In this document: piece after piece, positions 6,742 to 8,610 of the stretch
Position numbering within the stretch: position 1 is the first letter of the stretch
How the letters are laid out: each line of letters opens with the position of its first letter
Assembly (NCBI GenBank): GCA_027460605.1
Contig: JAPZAN010000110.1
Coordinates: 1 to 8,610 of the forward strand
Source: Candidatus Methanoperedens sp.
GTDB taxonomy: Archaea > Halobacteriota > Methanosarcinia > Methanosarcinales > Methanoperedenaceae
Length of the DNA stretch: 8,610 bases
Direction: 5' to 3'
Program-made: the position numbers and the translations under genes
The notes under the pieces: model-generated
Seen by the model: the letters and a program-made list of their open reading frames with translations, nothing else
What the model was told of the DNA's origin: nothing
Database searches by the model: none

Positions 6742-6764
6742 ATAAAGGGGCGTAACCCTTTATG
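6741..6764 (+). promoter_or_regulatory. Hairpin enclosing the ribosome binding site and start codon of the next gene
   Basis: CATAAAGGG (6741-6749) and CCCTTTATG (6756-6764) are perfect nine-base arms with the loop GCGTAA. The right arm ends in the ATG start codon of the downstream gene, and the left arm contains the only purine-rich Shine-Dalgarno-like run, AAAGGGG. Folded, the RNA would hide both. An in-frame TAA at 6753-6755 excludes an earlier start. This suggests translational control or coupling, but no ligand or regulator can be named. Confidence 0.5.
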
Positions 6765-7583
6765 AAAAAGATTGCAAGCCATGACGACATCGATATTTTT
6801 GCACCTGATAATTCAAGATTCTCCTTCCTGAAAAGCCCTTATGCCGCCCATAAAACCAAAAGCGCCGTGGACATGTATTACGGAAGTTTTGGCAGCGAGG
6901 CTGTTTCGCCTGTTGATGGTGAAATAATCGATGTCAGGAGTTTCGATACGCCAACACCTTTTAAGGATATTGATTCTAAGGAACATCTAATCGCCATACG
7001 ACAGGGTAAATACGTCATCAAAATTATCCATATAAAACCTGAAGTTTCAATTGGGGAAACCGTATCAAAAGGCGACATGCTCGGCACATTTATTAAAAAC
7101 GGATATTTCATTTTCTGGAACGACCCGGTGATGCATGTTGAAGTCAGGAAACCCTGTGATTATCTTCGCGCATCGAACAACCTGAACCTTTTGCCCGATA
7201 TCAAATGGACGGCGCTCCCGGAAGGCAAAACCCTTGAACTTGATTGCAGTGTTGAAGAAGTTAATAAGAGATACGCTCTCCTCAGCGCGCCTTACCTTAC
7301 CTGCGGCGATGTGAGAGGATTTGCAATAGATGGCGGCTTTCTTGACGGTTTTATCAGCTCAAACGGGGACGGCGGCTTTTTTGGTACAGTTAAACAGCAG
7401 GGATTTTTCCATCCGGAAGTATCCTCGCTTGAAATTTCAAAAGGCGATTCTGAGGTAAAATGCTCGGGCATTGCCTTTTGCCTGTCTTTAAAAGAACCGG
7501 GAATCAAAGTAATCCCCGGAAAATACGGCGATAAACCCATATCTTTGGGCGATAAAATCCGTGTAAAGCTTGCTTTTTATTGA
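6762..7583 (+). CDS. Uncharacterised protein with a degenerate M23/LytM-like beta domain
   Basis: I do not recognise this 273-residue protein as a named family. Residues about 26-135 resemble the LytM/M23 peptidase or biotinyl/lipoyl-like beta fold: AAHKTKSAVDMYYG (28-41), EAVSPVDGEIIDV (46-58), KIIHIKPEVSIGETVSKGDMLG (87-108, split here only by description) and DPVMHVEVRKP (121-131). Matched to LytM, His90 and His125 stand where a catalytic and a zinc-binding His would be and Asp37 where the zinc Asp would be. The first His of the HxH pair is replaced by Val123, and the first zinc His is replaced or shifted to His30. The C-terminal half (150-273) is beta-rich and unrecognised. There is no signal peptide or membrane segment, so it is probably cytosolic and not a cell-wall hydrolase. 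It follows the radical SAM gene by 123 structured bases; a functional link is only possible. The end overlaps the convergent next gene by seven bases. Confidence 0.8.
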   Translation: MKKIASHDDIDIFAPDNSRFSFLKSPYAAHKTKSAVDMYYGSFGSEAVSPVDGEIIDVRSFDTPTPFKDIDSKEHLIAIRQGKYVIKIIHIKPEVSIGETVSKGDMLGTFIKNGYFIFWNDPVMHVEVRKPCDYLRASNNLNLLPDIKWTALPEGKTLELDCSVEEVNKRYALLSAPYLTCGDVRGFAIDGGFLDGFISSNGDGGFFGTVKQQGFFHPEVSSLEISKGDSEVKCSGIAFCLSLKEPGIKVIPGKYGDKPISLGDKIRVKLAFY

Positions 7584-8053
7584 CCTTCCTTCCGAAGCCT
7601 GGTCCGCAAAACATCAGCGGCGCTGCTTAAATCAGCTTCATAAAGGTCTTTTATCTTTGAGCTGTAAAGATAAGCGTAGATTTTTCTTATATCAGCCTCT
7701 ATCATTTCCCTGGAGGCTGGATTTTCAGGCGACAGAATCGTATAAAAATCATCCTGGTGTGTTATTACGAAATATCTTAAATCCTCTGCTTTTTTCATTT
7801 CAGGCAATAGCCGCAGAGCTCTTATAATTGGGGGACCTCTGGTTTTCCGCTGCTTCGGCCCGTCATGGAGATACAGCCCGAACAACGAATCCCCTGTTTT
7901 TAAAATGGCGGTCAGCGTCATTGCCCCCGCCCCGCTGCATACCTCCACCTTTTCACCAATAACCGAATAACCCGTCCCTGCTAATTGTTTCCTGGCGAAT
8001 TGCAGGAGGGAAAGTTCATATTCCCGCTCGGGAATGCCCCAGTAATCGGTCAT
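7577..8053 (-). CDS. Uncharacterised 158-residue protein
   Basis: I do not recognise this protein. It is soluble, with no signal peptide or membrane segment. It begins with a charged helix (about 8-24), then likely strands (YSVIGEKVEVCSGAG at 29-43, MTLTAILKTGDSLFGLYLHDG at 45-65, of which the last part is a short acidic loop), a basic segment (KQRKTRGPP, 67-75), a strand RYFVITHQDDFYTILSP (93-109), and a helical C-terminal part rich in Arg, Lys, Asp and Glu. No catalytic motif is convincing. The ATG (complement of 8051-8053) has no Shine-Dalgarno, but TATAAATA is centred about 27 bases upstream, which supports both the start and a leaderless message. Codon use resembles the neighbours. It stands alone on this strand, divergent from the secreted-protein gene and converging on the LytM-like gene. 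Confidence 0.75.
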   Translation of the reverse strand: MTDYWGIPEREYELSLLQFARKQLAGTGYSVIGEKVEVCSGAGAMTLTAILKTGDSLFGLYLHDGPKQRKTRGPPIIRALRLLPEMKKAEDLRYFVITHQDDFYTILSPENPASREMIEADIRKIYAYLYSSKIKDLYEADLSSAADVLRTRLRKEGQ

Positions 8054-8076
8054 AGTAGCAAGCTGGTTTGGATGGA

Positions 8077-8084
8077 TATTTATA
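8077..8084 (-). promoter_or_regulatory. TATA box of the 158-residue protein gene
   Basis: On the minus strand the box reads TATAAATA, preceded by ACC, and is centred about 27 bases from the A of the ATG at 8053. Archaeal transcription would then start at or within a few bases of the start codon, consistent with the missing Shine-Dalgarno. Confidence 0.6.
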
Positions 8085-8103
8085 GGTATCTTCCAAATGG
8101 ATT

Positions 8104-8116
8104 AGAAAAGTATATG
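8104..8116 (+). promoter_or_regulatory. BRE/TATA-like promoter of the secreted Thr-rich protein gene
   Basis: GAAAAGTATATG (8105-8116) combines an A-rich BRE-like segment with a TATA-like core. It lies about 40 bases before the ATG at 8154 and predicts a start site near 8136-8140, just ahead of the GGAGG site. A second A/T-rich run (TTATAATTTA, 8127-8136) is nearer but would place the start site inside the gene. Confidence 0.5.
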
Positions 8117-8140
8117 TAACAATCATTATAATTTAAGTAT

Positions 8141-8145
8141 GGAGG
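8141..8145 (+). promoter_or_regulatory. Ribosome binding site GGAGG of the secreted-protein gene
   Basis: GGAGG stands eight bases before the ATG at 8154 and selects it as the start. The ATG formed at 8139-8141, inside this site, is in frame with 8154 but has no binding site of its own and would place hydrophilic residues ahead of the signal peptide. Confidence 0.75.
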
Positions 8146-8153
8146 TTTTATCG

Positions 8154-8610
8154 ATGAAAACATTTAAACTCTTATTTGTGAATTTGTTAATTTTTGTGAT
8201 TCTGGCAAGCCCAGCGCTATCACTAAATGAAACAACACCAAACCAAACAACAACAGCAACAACAACGCCTACGGCGGTAGCAACTACCGTTGCGCCTACA
8301 GTCACAGCAGCGCCTACGGTGGTAGCCACTACCGTTGCCCCCACAGCCACAGTCGCGGCAACGACCGGGAAATTCCGCGTGGGTCCGTCCGTTACGCTAA
8401 GACCGGTAACCGAAGTGATAGAAGCCAACCAGGATGGAATTGTGGAATTGTTTATGAATAATCCGTCTTTAAACGATGTTACGCTTAATGTAGACGCACG
8501 CATCAGTGTACCCAGCGGCATACACGTTTACGGTCAAAGTTTCGGAGAGGCGGCAGGTGCCGGAGTGGTAGCCGGTACGTTCAGTGTTCCACCGGGCACG
8601 TCAAGGACTA
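8154..8610 (+). CDS. Secreted Thr-rich protein with beta-sandwich-like domain, partial at the C-terminus
   Basis: A secreted or cell-surface protein of unknown function; 152 codons lie in the window and it runs off the right edge. Residues 1-23 are a typical Sec signal peptide: Lys2 and Lys5, a hydrophobic core LLFVNLLIFVILA, then SPALS as a likely cleavage site. Residues 25-71 are a Thr/Ala/Pro/Val-rich linker with two N-glycosylation sequons (Asn25-Glu-Thr and Asn30-Gln-Thr) and two copies of a 15-residue repeat. From 72 on comes a beta-rich domain (VTLRPVTEVIEANQDGIVEL, then NNPSLNDVTLNVDARISVPSG and a Gly/Ala-rich loop before TFSVPPGTSRT), resembling Ig-like or CARDB-like surface domains. 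The linker is a likely O-glycosylated spacer. A strong GGAGG supports the start. Any membrane or S-layer anchor would be beyond the edge. Confidence 0.88.
   Translation, partial: MKTFKLLFVNLLIFVILASPALSLNETTPNQTTTATTTPTAVATTVAPTVTAAPTVVATTVAPTATVAATTGKFRVGPSVTLRPVTEVIEANQDGIVELFMNNPSLNDVTLNVDARISVPSGIHVYGQSFGEAAGAGVVAGTFSVPPGTSRT
8268..8357 (+). repeat. Two tandem 45-base repeats in the Thr-rich linker
   Basis: Bases 8268-8312 and 8313-8357 are adjacent imperfect copies encoding PTAVATTVAPTVTAA and PTVVATTVAPTATVA. Both copies start CCTACGG and share the core CTACCGTTGC; many differences are third-position or conservative. Each copy also contains a small GGTAG/CTACC inverted repeat. Duplication of a linker unit is the simplest explanation, and copy number may vary between strains. 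Confidence 0.75.

Noticed and set aside
6668..6764. A CRISPR array or tRNA in the inverted-repeat region
   Set aside because: The hairpins differ in sequence and lack equal spacers, and no cloverleaf with a T-loop consensus can be drawn.
6762..7583. An active M23 cell-wall peptidase or a phosphatidylserine decarboxylase
   Set aside because: The HxH pair is broken and no export signal exists; the SPVDG segment alone suggests the decarboxylase, but its LGST cleavage motif is absent.
8126..8521. A 131-codon minus-strand frame with Val/Ala/Thr repeats
   Set aside because: It is the reverse reading of the Thr-rich repeats of the secreted-protein gene, which has the ribosome binding site, signal peptide and promoter.
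1..8610. A defence island, mobile element or prophage segment
   Set aside because: No transposase, integrase, toxin-antitoxin, nuclease or phage gene, and no terminal repeats; composition is uniform and most genes are housekeeping.

Overview
The window looks like a housekeeping stretch from the chromosome of a methanogenic or methane-oxidising archaeon, probably near the Methanosarcinales/ANME-2 ('Methanoperedens'-like) group. The evidence is a coenzyme F420 biosynthesis gene (cofE), A/T-rich archaeal TATA-like boxes 25-35 bases before several starts (some nearly leaderless), GGAGG-type ribosome binding sites on other genes, an archaeal-type radical SAM protein and a Thr-rich secreted protein with N-glycosylation sequons. 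The lineage is an inference from gene content, not from a marker gene.

Layout: positions 1-1503 (minus strand) hold a two-gene unit, NfeD then an SPFH/stomatin protein that runs off the left edge. A roughly 50-base divergent promoter region separates it from a plus-strand HD-domain phosphohydrolase (1564-2748). That gene converges with, and overlaps by 20 bases, cofE (2729-3487, minus). Upstream of cofE on the same strand is a complete membrane pyrophosphatase, hppA (3554-5611, minus). A perfect hairpin followed by eight T residues overlaps the hppA stop codon and probably separates the two transcripts. A second divergent promoter region (5612-5687) serves hppA and a plus-strand radical SAM enzyme (5688-6638). 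Next come a 123-base intergenic stretch full of inverted repeats, an unrecognised protein with an M23/LytM-like beta domain (6762-7583, plus), an unrecognised 158-residue protein (7577-8053, minus, convergent and overlapping by 7 bases), and the start of a secreted Thr-rich protein (8154 to the right edge, plus).

How the genes fit together: NfeD and SPFH are a well-known membrane-protein pair and are directly abutting here, so translational coupling is likely. HppA uses pyrophosphate from biosynthesis to energise the membrane, and its motif indicates the K+-independent proton-pumping type. CofE adds glutamate to F420. Beyond that the genes form short independent transcription units rather than one pathway. 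I do not see a defence island, mobile element, CRISPR array, tRNA or rRNA. The parts least explained by known biology are the structured intergenic region at 6639-6764 with its hairpin-embedded start codon, the degenerate LytM-like gene that follows it, the Cys-rich tail of the radical SAM protein, and the two orphan genes on the right. There is no gene-free stretch longer than 300 bases.
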